A stretch of 64,000 nt of DNA, from the NCBI GenBank assembly GCA_963739985.1, contig CAVUCE010000001.1:372001-436000 (forward strand). The letters are read 5' to 3'. Of the stretch, positions 17,889-26,553 are shown one piece after another (within the stretch, counting starts at the first letter, position 1; each line of letters begins with the position of its first letter). A program made the position numbers and the translations under genes. This DNA comes from CAVUCE01 sp963739985. Its GTDB lineage: Bacteria > Bacteroidota > Ignavibacteria > Ignavibacteriales > Ignavibacteriaceae. The notes beneath the pieces were generated by a model. That model was given only the letters and a program-made list of their open reading frames with translations, made no database searches and was not told the DNA's origin.

Positions 17889-18617
17889 TTATCTTACCTG
17901 TTCCCATTCTTTTGAAATTGATTTATTCTTAAATAAAACGGATAAACCATTTCTAAACCAAGACCATGTAACCCCGGAATAACCAAGTTTTCTGTATCTT
18001 CTCGGAGATTCATAAACACAAAGGTTGCTTGCAAATAATATACTTCCGAGTTTTCTAACTCTTATGAAAAGGTCGAAATCTTCCCCGGCAGCCAGTTTTT
18101 CGTTATAACCTTCAACCTTTTCAAAAATCTCTCTTCTAACAATCTGGCACTCTCCCCTACCCATTCCTAACCCAAAAGCATTTAATAGACCAAAATATTT
18201 ATTATAAAATGAATGAAAGAGCTTATCTGATAACTTCTCCTCGTCAGGGAAAACCTTAACATTGCAGGTCATCGCAAGATGATTTGAATTTGTAAAATAT
18301 TTTTCAAGATATTCAAAAAATTCAAATGGATTCGATAATAAAACATCGCCATTGATAAAGATTAGAGTATCACCTTTAGCTTCTTGAGCTCCATTATTTC
18401 TACCGCCAGCAATATTCTGTTGATGCGAACAATTATGAACTGTGACTGTATCTACATAATTCAGAGCAATTTCAACAGTTTTATCAGTACTTCCGCCATC
18501 AGAAAGAATTATTTCGTAATTGTATTCAGTCTTTAAATTCGAATCCCTAATCTGATTTAAAAGATTTGGTAATAATTTTTCTTCATTTAATGTTGGGATA
18601 ATTATACTGTACTTCAA
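17889..18617 (-). CDS. Family 2 glycosyltransferase
   Basis: GT-A fold glycosyltransferase of 242 residues. The N-terminal KYSIIIPTLNEEKLLPNLL and EIILSDGGSTDKT bind the nucleotide sugar; INGDVLL supplies the DxD-like site, and AGEDFDLFIR the acceptor-side ED motif. The start is TTG 18617, because AGGAG lies 4 bases upstream and overlaps the stop of the previous gene. A longer frame from 18653 would place that ribosome site inside the gene and overlap the DUF2279 gene by 29 bases. There is no membrane anchor. Substrate unknown. Confidence 0.88.
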   Translation of the reverse strand: MKYSIIIPTLNEEKLLPNLLNQIRDSNLKTEYNYEIILSDGGSTDKTVEIALNYVDTVTVHNCSHQQNIAGGRNNGAQEAKGDTLIFINGDVLLSNPFEFFEYLEKYFTNSNHLAMTCNVKVFPDEEKLSDKLFHSFYNKYFGLLNAFGLGMGRGECQIVRREIFEKVEGYNEKLAAGEDFDLFIRVRKLGSILFASNLCVYESPRRYRKLGYSGVTWSWFRNGLSVLFKNKSISKEWEQVR

Positions 18618-18621
18618 GTTG

Positions 18622-18626
18622 CTCCT
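18622..18626 (-). promoter_or_regulatory. Ribosome binding site deciding a TTG start
   Basis: AGGAG on the minus strand, sharing bases with the TAG stop of the DUF2279 gene and 4 bases before TTG 18617. This stop/ribosome-site overlap implies coupled translation of the two genes. Confidence 0.7.
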
Positions 18627-19584
18627 AAAAAACAAATCCGAAAAAAGCAGCATTAGGTGTAATTCTAATTCCAGGCATTGGAAAATGAATATAATTTAAT
18701 GTGTTTTTTATAAACTCCCAACCCTTACCATAAAGAGGAATTGATTCTGCATCAAAATCCAAGGCAATATATAAGACTCTTTGTCCACCGCCATTACCAT
18801 CTAAATTTTGTACACCCATTCCTGCCGCCAAGCATAGAAAAGACGGCCAATAGTTTGCAATACTTTGGGGTAGTAAGTTTTTCATACGGAAACTTAGCCA
18901 ATATTTCTGACCTTCATCATCATCGATTGCAATTCCTTTATGAAGGCCTTCTCTCATTTTTAATGATGGATAATAGCTAAACTTAAATTGAAAATTTTTG
19001 AGAAATGGGAAATAATATTGTGAAAGTGTATATCCCGAACCGAGAATATCGGCATAAGCATCACCGGGACTGAATCCCCATTGCGCGCCAAATCCGTCTT
19101 CAACCTCAACATATAATTGAAAAGCTAACCCTAAGACACTTCCGTAAATCGCGGCATCATCGCTTTGCATATTTCCTGCTGCCAAACCCGAAGTAAACGC
19201 ATGAGCTAATATTGTGGCTGCATAAAAATGTCCGACTTTATCCAGCCAAAGTGCGTAAGACCAATCGTTTTGAAAATGGAAACTAGTTCGTTCGGAACTC
19301 CACCAAGCATTTCTCTGATAGATATGAACTCCAATTCCGGTACCCAGAAATATTGTTCCAACACCGGCAAGTACTCCATAATTTAATTGAGTCTTTAATG
19401 GATTAACTTCTTTTACTTGCACATTATGAAGCTTTAAGGAAAGAGGCGATTGCAACAAATTATCATTAGCTTCTAATAATATGGATTTCTTAGAAGGCAC
19501 TTGTGAATTAGGAATATAACTACTTTGTGCTTTTAAAAAACCACAATAAAGAACAACAATAATTAATACTACAATAGTTTTCAT
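18625..19584 (-). CDS. DUF2279-family envelope protein
   Basis: A 319-residue exported protein with an N-terminal signal (TIVVLIIVVLYCGFLKAQ). The central block is typical of DUF2279 (YfiM-like): W-LDKVGHFYAATILAHAFTSGL, then VEVEDGFGAQWGFSPGD with the conserved EDG and GFSPGD motifs. The function is unknown; family members are predicted outer-membrane or periplasmic proteins. The C-terminal half is rich in aromatic strands and ends in F, which suits an outer-membrane location. It is the first gene of the polysaccharide/envelope run. Confidence 0.82.
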   Translation of the reverse strand: MKTIVVLIIVVLYCGFLKAQSSYIPNSQVPSKKSILLEANDNLLQSPLSLKLHNVQVKEVNPLKTQLNYGVLAGVGTIFLGTGIGVHIYQRNAWWSSERTSFHFQNDWSYALWLDKVGHFYAATILAHAFTSGLAAGNMQSDDAAIYGSVLGLAFQLYVEVEDGFGAQWGFSPGDAYADILGSGYTLSQYYFPFLKNFQFKFSYYPSLKMREGLHKGIAIDDDEGQKYWLSFRMKNLLPQSIANYWPSFLCLAAGMGVQNLDGNGGGQRVLYIALDFDAESIPLYGKGWEFIKNTLNYIHFPMPGIRITPNAAFFGFVF

Positions 19585-19661
19585 TAATTTTAATCCGGTA
19601 GAAATTGATAATGATTAAAATATCAAATTACAAAATAAACCTTTAGGCATTAAACTCGACA

Positions 19662-21170
19662 TTATTTTACTTCCGGTTTCATTTGCGGAAAGAAAATAAC
19701 ATCCCTTATTGATGTTTGATTTGTAAGCAACATTACCAAACGATCTATACCAATTCCTAATCCGGCGGTTGGCGGCATTCCAAATTCCAGAGCTCTAATA
19801 AAATCATCATCTATTTGATGAGCTTCATCATCACCTTCTTCTCTCATCTTAACCTGACCTTCAAATCTTTCTCTCTGGTCAAGTGGATCATTTAACTCAC
19901 TAAAAGCATTACAAATTTCTCTACCGGCAACATAACCTTCAAAACGTTCTACTAATCCATCTTTAGATCTATGCTTTTTAGCTAGAGGCGAAAGTTCTAA
20001 AGGATAGTCAACCACAAAAGTAGGTTGAATTAAATCAGGTTGAACAGTTTCACTAAATATTTCATCAATTAATTTTGCTTTCCCTTCAAGATTCTTGATA
20101 TCAATTCCAATCTTTTTAGCTGTTTCTTTTAAATCTTCAACAGAAGCAGAAAGAATATCTAATCCGGTTTTCTCTTTGATTGCTTCAACCATTGATACGC
20201 GCTGCCATGGAGGATTGAAGGATATTTTTTGATTATCAAATTCAAAATCAAAAGTTCCGAATACTTGATCGCAGATTGTCGTAATCATTTTTTCAACAAA
20301 ATTCATCATCCATTCATAGTCCTTATAAGGAACGTATAATTCCATCATAGTAAATTCAGGATTATGAGTTCTATCCATTCCTTCATTTCTAAAATCTTTG
20401 GAAACTTCATAAACTCCGTCAAAGCCGCCTACAATTAATCTCTTCAAATAAAGTTCGTCAGCAATCCTTAAATAAAGTGTTGTGTCCAAAGTGTTATGGT
20501 GAGAAGTAAAAGGTCGCGCAGCTGCTCCGCCATACAAAGGCTGAAGTATGGGTGTTTCCACTTCTAGGTAACCGCTATCATCTAAGAATCTTCTCATAAC
20601 AGAAATTATTTTGCTGCGTTTCTTAAAGACATTCTTAACCTGCGGATTTACGATTAAGTCAACATATCTTTGTCTGTATCTGAGTTCTTTATCAACAAAT
20701 TGGTCGTGTAATACTTTTTTTCCATCCTCATCTGTAGTTTCTTTTGCTATAGGCAAAGGACGTAATGATTTTGATAACAAATTTAATGATGTAACGTGAA
20801 CCGATATTTCCCCGGTTTTAGTTTTAAAAGTATAACCCTCAACTCCAATAATATCACCAATATCTAAAAGCTTAAAAGCATCATAAGATTCTCCGATATC
20901 ATCTTTTCTAACATAAATCTGAATTTTACCGAAATCATCCTGCAAATGAGAAAATGAAGCCTTTCCCATTCTTCTTATGGCCATAATTCTTCCGGCAATC
21001 TTCACTTCCCTTTTTTCATCATCTTTGTAATTATCTTTTATATCTTTTGAGTTTGAGTTTACATCATAAGAATATGCAAAAGTTTCGAACCCTTTTTCTT
21101 TTAATTCTTTAAGCTCATCATGTCGTCTTTGAATTAACACATTGATTTCTTGTTGATTTGTATTCTCCAC
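19662..21170 (-). CDS. lysS: Lysyl-tRNA synthetase (class II)
   Basis: Class II LysRS of 502 residues. The OB-fold anticodon-binding domain includes GRIMAIRRMGKASFSHLQD. Motif 2 is in FRNEGMDRTHNPEFTMMELY, and motif 3 is GLGIGIDRLVMLLT near the C-terminus. The start is GTG 21170, since GGAGG lies 4 bases upstream. The open frame continues to 21215, but that would overlap dacB and put the ribosome site inside the gene. It is the last gene of the trpS-scpA-scpB-rluB-dacB-lysS run. Confidence 0.96.
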   Translation of the reverse strand: MENTNQQEINVLIQRRHDELKELKEKGFETFAYSYDVNSNSKDIKDNYKDDEKREVKIAGRIMAIRRMGKASFSHLQDDFGKIQIYVRKDDIGESYDAFKLLDIGDIIGVEGYTFKTKTGEISVHVTSLNLLSKSLRPLPIAKETTDEDGKKVLHDQFVDKELRYRQRYVDLIVNPQVKNVFKKRSKIISVMRRFLDDSGYLEVETPILQPLYGGAAARPFTSHHNTLDTTLYLRIADELYLKRLIVGGFDGVYEVSKDFRNEGMDRTHNPEFTMMELYVPYKDYEWMMNFVEKMITTICDQVFGTFDFEFDNQKISFNPPWQRVSMVEAIKEKTGLDILSASVEDLKETAKKIGIDIKNLEGKAKLIDEIFSETVQPDLIQPTFVVDYPLELSPLAKKHRSKDGLVERFEGYVAGREICNAFSELNDPLDQRERFEGQVKMREEGDDEAHQIDDDFIRALEFGMPPTAGLGIGIDRLVMLLTNQTSIRDVIFFPQMKPEVK

Positions 21171-21174
21171 GAAT

Positions 21175-21179
21175 CCTCC
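21175..21179 (-). promoter_or_regulatory. Ribosome binding site deciding the lysS GTG start
   Basis: GGAGG on the minus strand, 4 bases before GTG 21170 and just after the dacB stop at 21182. Confidence 0.72.
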
Positions 21180-21181
21180 GT

Positions 21182-22678
21182 TTATTTTCTTTTGAAGTTT
21201 GCAAGTCGCAAACATACTAAGTCTTGAATATTTTCAGCCAATTTAACAGGTACGTTAAAATTATTAACAATAATTGAAAAAGCTATGGGCTCATTATCAG
21301 CAGTAAAAGCGTAACCGGAAAGACTTCTAACGCCTTCAATGAATCCGGTTTTAGCACGAATTTTTCCGGTTGCTTTACTATTCTGCATCCTGTTACCCAG
21401 TGAACCGTCTACTCCGGCAATCGGTAACGAGTTGAAAAATGATACAAAATACTTACTCTTAAACATATAACTCAAAAGCGAAACTATCTGCTGAGGAGTC
21501 ACAAGATCTAGTCTAGATAGTCCGCTTCCGTCAATAATATTTATACTGCGTGGATTGATTCCCATTTCACGTAAGATATTATTCTCCGCCCTGACTCCGT
21601 TCTCATCCGTTCCCAATCCATATCTTTCTAAACCTTCAGTCTTCAGCAATTGCTCAGCATAAAAATTTTGGCTGTTCTTATTTATAACTTTTATAATTTC
21701 TTTTAATGGAGGGGAATATTGAGTAAATATAAGTTTCGCTTTGGAATAATCAACTGGAGACGGAATATCATCAACATCAATCGGATAGCCATTTATCGCT
21801 ATTCCTTTTTTTTCAAGAATATTTTTTAAGACGACCATAGCGTATTGTGTTGGATTATTAACTGTGACATATGTTTTTACCGTATCCTCATTTGCACGTA
21901 TCGTTCCGAAAACAGTAATAACATTAGTCCCGGGTTCTCTATAAACGTCAATAGAACTTACGGAGTCGTTGGAAACCGTAATAACTTTATTGAGTATAAT
22001 GACATACTTAGTATCGGGTTTAATTGTAACAACAGGTGCTTTTGTCTTTTTATTTACAGAAACATACACATCAACACAATTATCATTAAATGAAATTGCA
22101 CTGGATGAAGCCGCAAACCAATAACTTTCATAATCCCATGCCCATCCGGTACCCATTCCAACATCATCAAATTGATTATCGTCGCCGATAATATTTCCTG
22201 TTATTTCATCAATACCTAAATTGATTAGCGAGTCTGCCCAATCATTATAAATCTTGAACATTTCATCATCATAAAATCTTCCGGAAATGCTCGGATCGCC
22301 TCTGCCTTGAACTATAAGGTTTCCTCGTAATATAGAACCGTCAATTTCTCCTTCAGTATAAACATTAGTCGAAAATTTGTAATTAGGTCCTAACAAATTT
22401 AGACCGCAAGCAGTAGTAAATAATTTCATATTTGAGGCAGGCATCAATAATTTATTACTGTTACGTTTGTAAAAATATTCTCCTGTTTCAAGGGATTGAA
22501 TAACTACTCCCCACTGAGCGTTATTAAAATTAGGATCATTAAAAATATCATCCATCTGATTCCAAAATTCAGGGATTGTGGAATAGGCAAAATTTTTTGC
22601 AGTGTCCTTTGGAATTTCTTGAGCGAACAAAGGGAATGTAATTAAGAGAAAAAGAATAATTATCTTTTTATTTACCAT
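21182..22678 (-). CDS. dacB: D-alanyl-D-alanine carboxypeptidase/endopeptidase (PBP4, S13)
   Basis: Periplasmic penicillin-binding protein 4 type enzyme of 498 residues, trimming or cleaving peptidoglycan peptides. A signal peptide (KKIIILFLLITFPLFAQ) precedes the catalytic motifs SxxK (S82-N-M-K85), SxN (S336-Q-N338) and KTG (443-445). The large insert between SxxK and SxN (about 100-310) is the S13 hallmark. The start overlaps the pseudouridine synthase gene by 11 bases. Confidence 0.94.
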   Translation of the reverse strand: MVNKKIIILFLLITFPLFAQEIPKDTAKNFAYSTIPEFWNQMDDIFNDPNFNNAQWGVVIQSLETGEYFYKRNSNKLLMPASNMKLFTTACGLNLLGPNYKFSTNVYTEGEIDGSILRGNLIVQGRGDPSISGRFYDDEMFKIYNDWADSLINLGIDEITGNIIGDDNQFDDVGMGTGWAWDYESYWFAASSSAISFNDNCVDVYVSVNKKTKAPVVTIKPDTKYVIILNKVITVSNDSVSSIDVYREPGTNVITVFGTIRANEDTVKTYVTVNNPTQYAMVVLKNILEKKGIAINGYPIDVDDIPSPVDYSKAKLIFTQYSPPLKEIIKVINKNSQNFYAEQLLKTEGLERYGLGTDENGVRAENNILREMGINPRSINIIDGSGLSRLDLVTPQQIVSLLSYMFKSKYFVSFFNSLPIAGVDGSLGNRMQNSKATGKIRAKTGFIEGVRSLSGYAFTADNEPIAFSIIVNNFNVPVKLAENIQDLVCLRLANFKRK

Positions 22679-23381
22679 AGTTTCTAATCACTCCGGCAAT
22701 TTCATCTTTAGTCAATTCTCTATAAGCTCCAGAGGGGATATCGTTTGTAATTCCAGCATAACTTTTTCTGTTCAACGCAGAAACATTATAGAATAAAGCG
22801 TTGAACATATTTTTAACAAAATGGTTTCTTCCTTCAACACAAACAACAGAAACTAATTTTTTATTATTTCTCTCGGGGAAACTAACTTTTATAAATTTTC
22901 CTTTATCACCACCGATATAAATTCCTTTAAGCAATTTCAATTTGTGTTCATCAGATAAAGGTTTATCCAATTTAACCTCATATTCTCTGGGAACATGATT
23001 TCTAGGATGAGTTAATAGATTCGCAAAATCTCCGTCATTAGTTATAAGCAAAACTCCTGTTGTGTTGTAATCTAATCTTCCTACAGGATAAAGCCTTTCT
23101 TTTGAATTGATTAAATCCATAACAGTTCTTCTATTTTTTTCATCATCCGTAGTAGTTACAACACCCCTGGGCTTATTCATTACAAAGTAGTGATGTCTTT
23201 TTTGCTGTATTTTTTCGCCGTCAATTTCTACAGAGTCTTTCTCGGGATCAACCTTAACAGTTAAATCGAGAACGATGTTTTCATTAACGGAAACTCTTCC
23301 CTGCTGGACAAATTCTTCTGCTTTTCTCCTGGAAGTAATCCCACAATCGGCAATAAATTTATTAAGTCTAATCGTGGCCAT
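22668..23381 (-). CDS. rluB: RsuA/RluB-family pseudouridine synthase
   Basis: rRNA pseudouridine synthase of 237 residues. The N-terminal S4 RNA-binding domain (IRLNKFIADCGITSRRKAEE) is followed by the catalytic domain with GRLDYNTTGVLLITNDG, where the Asp of GRLD is the catalytic residue. The start is ATG 23381 with GGAG 9 bases upstream; a TTG at 23399 is also in frame. It overlaps the end of scpB by 14 bases. The scpA-scpB-rluB order is common in bacteria. RluB versus another large-subunit specificity is inferred from context. Confidence 0.9.
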   Translation of the reverse strand: MATIRLNKFIADCGITSRRKAEEFVQQGRVSVNENIVLDLTVKVDPEKDSVEIDGEKIQQKRHHYFVMNKPRGVVTTTDDEKNRRTVMDLINSKERLYPVGRLDYNTTGVLLITNDGDFANLLTHPRNHVPREYEVKLDKPLSDEHKLKLLKGIYIGGDKGKFIKVSFPERNNKKLVSVVCVEGRNHFVKNMFNALFYNVSALNRKSYAGITNDIPSGAYRELTKDEIAGVIRNYGK

Positions 23382-24015
23382 TTGAATCTTCTCCGTCAAC
23401 TTCTTTTTGAATTGTTTCTTCTACCAAATTCATCATTATCCTATTTTTTTGCTCGATAAAATCTTCATCATTCATTATATCTTCAATTTCTCTCGGTTTG
23501 GGTAAGTCACTCAAATTATTCAAAGCAAAATATTTTAGAAAATCATCGGTGGTTCCATAAAGCAATGGGCGTCCTATTGTTTCGGCCCGACCGGTAATTG
23601 TTATTAAATTTTTCTCTAGAAGTGTATTTAGTATATAGTCAGAATTTACGCCTCTTATTGATTCCAGCTCCGGCTTTGTTATAGGTTGTTTATAAGCAAT
23701 GATTGCTAATGTTTCCAACGCAGCCTGACTTAATCTTCTCTTACTTTTTTCAGAAGATAAATATCCTAAATATTTTGCATAATCAGGTCTGGTAGCAAAA
23801 ATAAATCCTTTGGCAATTTGTAGAATTTTAAACGAAATACTTTGCTCTTCATATTTTTTATTCAGTTCATCCACACAATTCTCAATATCCTTGGTTGTGA
23901 TTTGAGAATCTTCACCATCTATTCCTTTGATCGCCTTAATAATATCCGATGAATTTATGGGATCATCCGATGCAAATATTAAAGCTTCAATTACTGAGTT
24001 GTATATGCTGTCCAT
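23368..24015 (-). CDS. scpB: Segregation and condensation protein B
   Basis: Kleisin-associated winged-helix subunit of the SMC-ScpAB complex, 215 residues. The family pattern is visible: IEALIFASDDPI, LAIIAYKQPITKPELESIRGV, LLEKNLI and GRPLLYGTTDDFLKYFAL. It overlaps scpA by 29 bases and rluB by 14, so the three are tightly coupled. The C-terminal tail is acidic and likely flexible. No smc gene is in the window. Confidence 0.95.
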   Translation of the reverse strand: MDSIYNSVIEALIFASDDPINSSDIIKAIKGIDGEDSQITTKDIENCVDELNKKYEEQSISFKILQIAKGFIFATRPDYAKYLGYLSSEKSKRRLSQAALETLAIIAYKQPITKPELESIRGVNSDYILNTLLEKNLITITGRAETIGRPLLYGTTDDFLKYFALNNLSDLPKPREIEDIMNDEDFIEQKNRIMMNLVEETIQKEVDGEDSNGHD

Positions 24016-24727
24016 CTTCTAATCTATATAAAACAAAATCATTAAAATTTTCAGATTCTTTGATTCCTATCTGTCCGGCCTTAGTAAGTTCCAGCAGAGC
24101 AATAAAAGTAACTACAATTTTTATTTTATCTCGCATTTGAGTAATCAAACTGATAAAATGTAATTCTTTTTTTTCTTCCAGAGTAGTAAGAATGTATTTT
24201 ATTTGTTCATCTATTGTAACATTTACTTTTTTTATCTCGTGGAATACTTGTTCCTTAACTTCCTCAAGTGCTTTTTTAAAAGCCTTTGCAAGATCATAAA
24301 TTGAAACATTTTTCAGCAGGATTTCATATTCCGGAGGAGATTCAACCGGATCCGAATTATAATTTCCTCTAAAATTCAATTTCCTCTGACTTGATTCAAA
24401 AAAAGTAAGTTCCTCGGCAACCTCTTTGTATCTTTTATATTCTAACAGAGCCGCTACAAGTTCGGCTCTTGGGTCAATTTCTTCGCCTTTTTCATCTACT
24501 TCTTTTGGTAAAAGCATTCTAACTTTAATATGCATTAAAGTCGATGCCATCAATATAAAATCACCTGCAACTTCAAGATCAAGCATTTTAATGAGGTTCA
24601 CATACTCGAGAAATTCTTTTGTAATTCTTGATATCGGAATATCGTAAATATTTAACTCATCGCGCTTGATGAAGAATAAGAGAAGATCTAAAGGACCTTC
24701 AAATTGATCTAGTTTAATCTTATACAA
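23987..24727 (-). CDS. scpA: Segregation and condensation protein A (kleisin)
   Basis: Kleisin subunit of the SMC-ScpAB condensin, 246 residues. The N-terminal FEGPLDLLLFFIKRDELNIYDIPI is diagnostic, followed by EYVNLIKMLDLEVAGDFILMASTLMHIKVRMLLP. The C-terminal winged helix contains FIALLELTKAGQIGI. It starts 2 bases after the trpS stop and overlaps scpB. Confidence 0.96.
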   Translation of the reverse strand: MYKIKLDQFEGPLDLLLFFIKRDELNIYDIPISRITKEFLEYVNLIKMLDLEVAGDFILMASTLMHIKVRMLLPKEVDEKGEEIDPRAELVAALLEYKRYKEVAEELTFFESSQRKLNFRGNYNSDPVESPPEYEILLKNVSIYDLAKAFKKALEEVKEQVFHEIKKVNVTIDEQIKYILTTLEEKKELHFISLITQMRDKIKIVVTFIALLELTKAGQIGIKESENFNDFVLYRLEDGQHIQLSN

Positions 24728-24729
24728 GT

Positions 24730-25710
24730 TTATCCTAATTTCATTTTATCTCTAACTTCAGCCATAGTTTCGTGAGCTGTACTTTTAGCTCTTGCTTCCC
24801 CATCTGCTAAGATTTCCTTAACATCTTCTATCTTGTTTTCGTAGTGCTTTCTTTTCTCGATAATCGGGTCTAAAAACTCTGATATTTTTGCAGAGCATTT
24901 CATCTTACAATCAAAACAACCAAGCTCTCCTGATCTACAGCCGGCATTAATTTCCGGAACACCTTCTGGATTAAACTTTTTATGATATGAAAATACAAGA
25001 CAAATATCAGGATTTCCCGGATCACCTTTTCTAACTTTGTTAGGATCGGTAACAGCTTTTTTCATTTTCTTTTTCACAGTTTCAGAATCATCAGAAAGCA
25101 AAATTGTATTACCTAAAGATTTGCTCATTTTTGCGTTTCCGTCCAATCCCGGAAGTCTAGCAAAATTAGTTAATAATGGTTCAGGTTCAGGGAAAACCAA
25201 ACCATACTGATTATTAAATTTTCTTGCAATTTCTCTTGATATTTCAATATGCGGCACCTGATCTTCGCCTACTGGAACTGCATTACCTTTATAAAGTAAA
25301 ATATCGGCGGTTTGAAGTACCGGATAACCTAGATGACCATAAATAACATTATCGATATTTAGATCTCTAACCTGATCTTTTAAAGTAGGATTTCTTTCAA
25401 GTCTATTTACCGTAATCAGCATTGAAAAAATCAGATTTAATTCAGCATGTTCTTTTATCTGAGATTGTCTAAACATTGGGCTCTTAACCGGATCTAATCC
25501 GGCGGAAAGCCAATCAATCAACATATCTATCGAATCGTTATAAATCTCACTAGTATCTAACTTTGTAGTTAAAACATGATAGTCTGCAATTAAATGATAA
25601 TTCTGATATTCATCTTGCAATTTTACCCAATTTTCCAGCGCGCCTACGTAATGTCCGATATGTAATTTGCCGGTTGGACGCATTCCGCTTAATATTCTTT
25701 TCTTTACCAT
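24730..25710 (-). CDS. trpS: Tryptophanyl-tRNA synthetase with four-cysteine motif
   Basis: Class I TrpRS of 326 residues. The HIGH-type motif is HIGH at 17-20 in GKLHIGHYVGA, and the KMSKS loop is AKMSKSLGNT at 193-202. In the C-terminal anticodon-binding half there is a cysteine series at C237, C258, C265, C268 and C272. The spacing C-x20-C-x6-C-x2-C closely resembles the [4Fe-4S] site described for Thermotoga maritima TrpRS (C-x22-C-x6-C-x2-C). Iron-sulfur binding here is inferred. It is first in the scpA-scpB-rluB-dacB-lysS run. Confidence 0.95.
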   Translation of the reverse strand: MVKKRILSGMRPTGKLHIGHYVGALENWVKLQDEYQNYHLIADYHVLTTKLDTSEIYNDSIDMLIDWLSAGLDPVKSPMFRQSQIKEHAELNLIFSMLITVNRLERNPTLKDQVRDLNIDNVIYGHLGYPVLQTADILLYKGNAVPVGEDQVPHIEISREIARKFNNQYGLVFPEPEPLLTNFARLPGLDGNAKMSKSLGNTILLSDDSETVKKKMKKAVTDPNKVRKGDPGNPDICLVFSYHKKFNPEGVPEINAGCRSGELGCFDCKMKCSAKISEFLDPIIEKRKHYENKIEDVKEILADGEARAKSTAHETMAEVRDKMKLG

Positions 25711-25746
25711 AATCCAATAATATTTTTGAAATTAGAACAATAAAAT

Positions 25747-25770
25747 AAGAATATTGTTCCTAATATTCTT
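25747..25770. terminator. Hairpin between the HNH gene and trpS
   Basis: Perfect 9-bp arms AAGAATATT (25747-25755) and AATATTCTT (25762-25770) enclose a 6-nt loop. A CTTTTTTT tract follows on the plus strand and ATTTTATT on the minus strand. It lies after the stop of the minus-strand HNH gene and before trpS, so its working role is probably termination of the HNH transcript. Confidence 0.55.
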
Positions 25771-25806
25771 CTTTTTTTAATTTTATAAAAATTTAGCTGA
25801 AGTTAA

Positions 25807-26184
25807 TTATGAGAGATAAAGATAAGGTTTCCAATTTTCATCAAGTTTACCGACGACGTTCTTTATAAACATTATATGACTGGGCTTAAAAGGTTTTGTT
25901 AATAAAGTCATATCGGCCTCTCTAGGAGTTCTATCGCCTTTTTTATTATTACAAATCGTACATGCACAAACAAGGTTTTCCCAAGTATCAATTCCGCCTT
26001 TCGATTTTGGAATTATATGATCAATAGTTAAAGGCAAATCTCCTCGACCGCAATAAGAACATTTGTATGAGTCTCGTCTTAATATATTTTTTCTAGTTAA
26101 GACTACTTTTTTGTAAGGAACTTTTATAAAATGATTCAGGCGGATAATGCTCGGCCATGGAAACGATCGTCGGATGGAGCGCAA
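25807..26184 (-). CDS. HNH endonuclease (N-terminus continues upstream)
   Basis: HNH nuclease-domain protein. The core has CSYCGRGDLPLTIDHIIP (zinc CxxC, then the DH of the H-N-H fold), WENLVCACTICNNKKG (N and second CxxC) and a tail typical of the small single-domain HNH proteins common in Bacteroidota/Chlorobiota. The first canonical start in frame is TTG 26184, giving 125 residues. That start is probably wrong: the frame stays open to 26364, and the codons upstream encode the usual family N-terminus (VLILNQSYEPLTICNIKKA). See the separate entry for that stretch. The role is unknown; a housekeeping or DNA-processing role is likelier than mobile-element activity, as no intron or phage gene is nearby. 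Confidence 0.8.
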   Translation of the reverse strand: MRSIRRSFPWPSIIRLNHFIKVPYKKVVLTRKNILRRDSYKCSYCGRGDLPLTIDHIIPKSKGGIDTWENLVCACTICNNKKGDRTPREADMTLLTKPFKPSHIMFIKNVVGKLDENWKPYLYLS

Positions 26185-26364
26185 TTCTTTTCTTTGATCT
26201 TCTAAAACTAATTCGGCTTTATCTAGAATAATAAGGACAATCGCTTTCTTGATATTACAAATTGTTAAAGGCTCGTAGCTCTGATTTAAAATTAGAACTT
26301 TAGCATTGAGTTTGCCATTAACCCTTTTTGAAGATTCGAAGACGACCTCCTTTGTACTTAAATA
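26185..26364 (-). other. In-frame N-terminal extension of the HNH gene without canonical start
   Basis: Translation continued upstream of TTG 26184 reads, without a stop, about 59 codons to a TGA at 26365-26367. It includes KVLILNQSYEPLTICNIKKA, which fits the expected N-terminus of this HNH family. No ATG, GTG or TTG occurs in frame in this stretch. A strong ribosome site AAAGGAGGT lies at 26345-26353, followed in frame by GTC, TTC and GAA. Two ATGs (26318 and 26306) exist in another frame. A single-base indel after ATG 26306 would restore an M-x-KVLILNQ start. So the gene has a non-canonical start, a recent frameshift or a sequence error. Confidence 0.6.
26345..26353 (-). promoter_or_regulatory. 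Strong ribosome binding site upstream of the HNH frame
   Basis: AAAGGAGGT on the minus strand, near-perfect complement of the 16S 3' end, with no canonical start codon within the usual 4-12 bases downstream. Confidence 0.5.
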
Positions 26365-26494
26365 TCAGTTCAAAATCAGTAATTCTCTGCAGTTTTGTAA
26401 CAATGAAAATTATTAACAAATAAGATAATATTAAAGATTTGAATCAGCAATACTATTTTGAAGATAGTATATAATTAATGTTTTATTTTTTGCG

Positions 26495-26532
26495 AAAAAA
26501 AAGGCTGTTTATCGTATAAACAAACAGCCTTT
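26495..26532 (-). terminator. Terminator after the TonB receptor pseudogene
   Basis: Perfect 11-bp arms AAAGGCTGTTT and AAACAGCCTTT (26500-26510 and 26522-26532) enclose an 11-nt loop and are followed on the minus strand by a run of T. It lies 22 bases past the original stop codon of the pseudogene, so the ancestral transcription unit ended here. Confidence 0.82.
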
Positions 26533-26553
26533 AAACAAAATAAATTATTTTAT

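Noticed and set aside
26450..26470. AT-rich dyad ATACTAT...ATAGTAT upstream of the HNH gene
   Set aside because: Only 7 bp of A/T-rich stem (one C-G pair each side); expected by chance in this composition.
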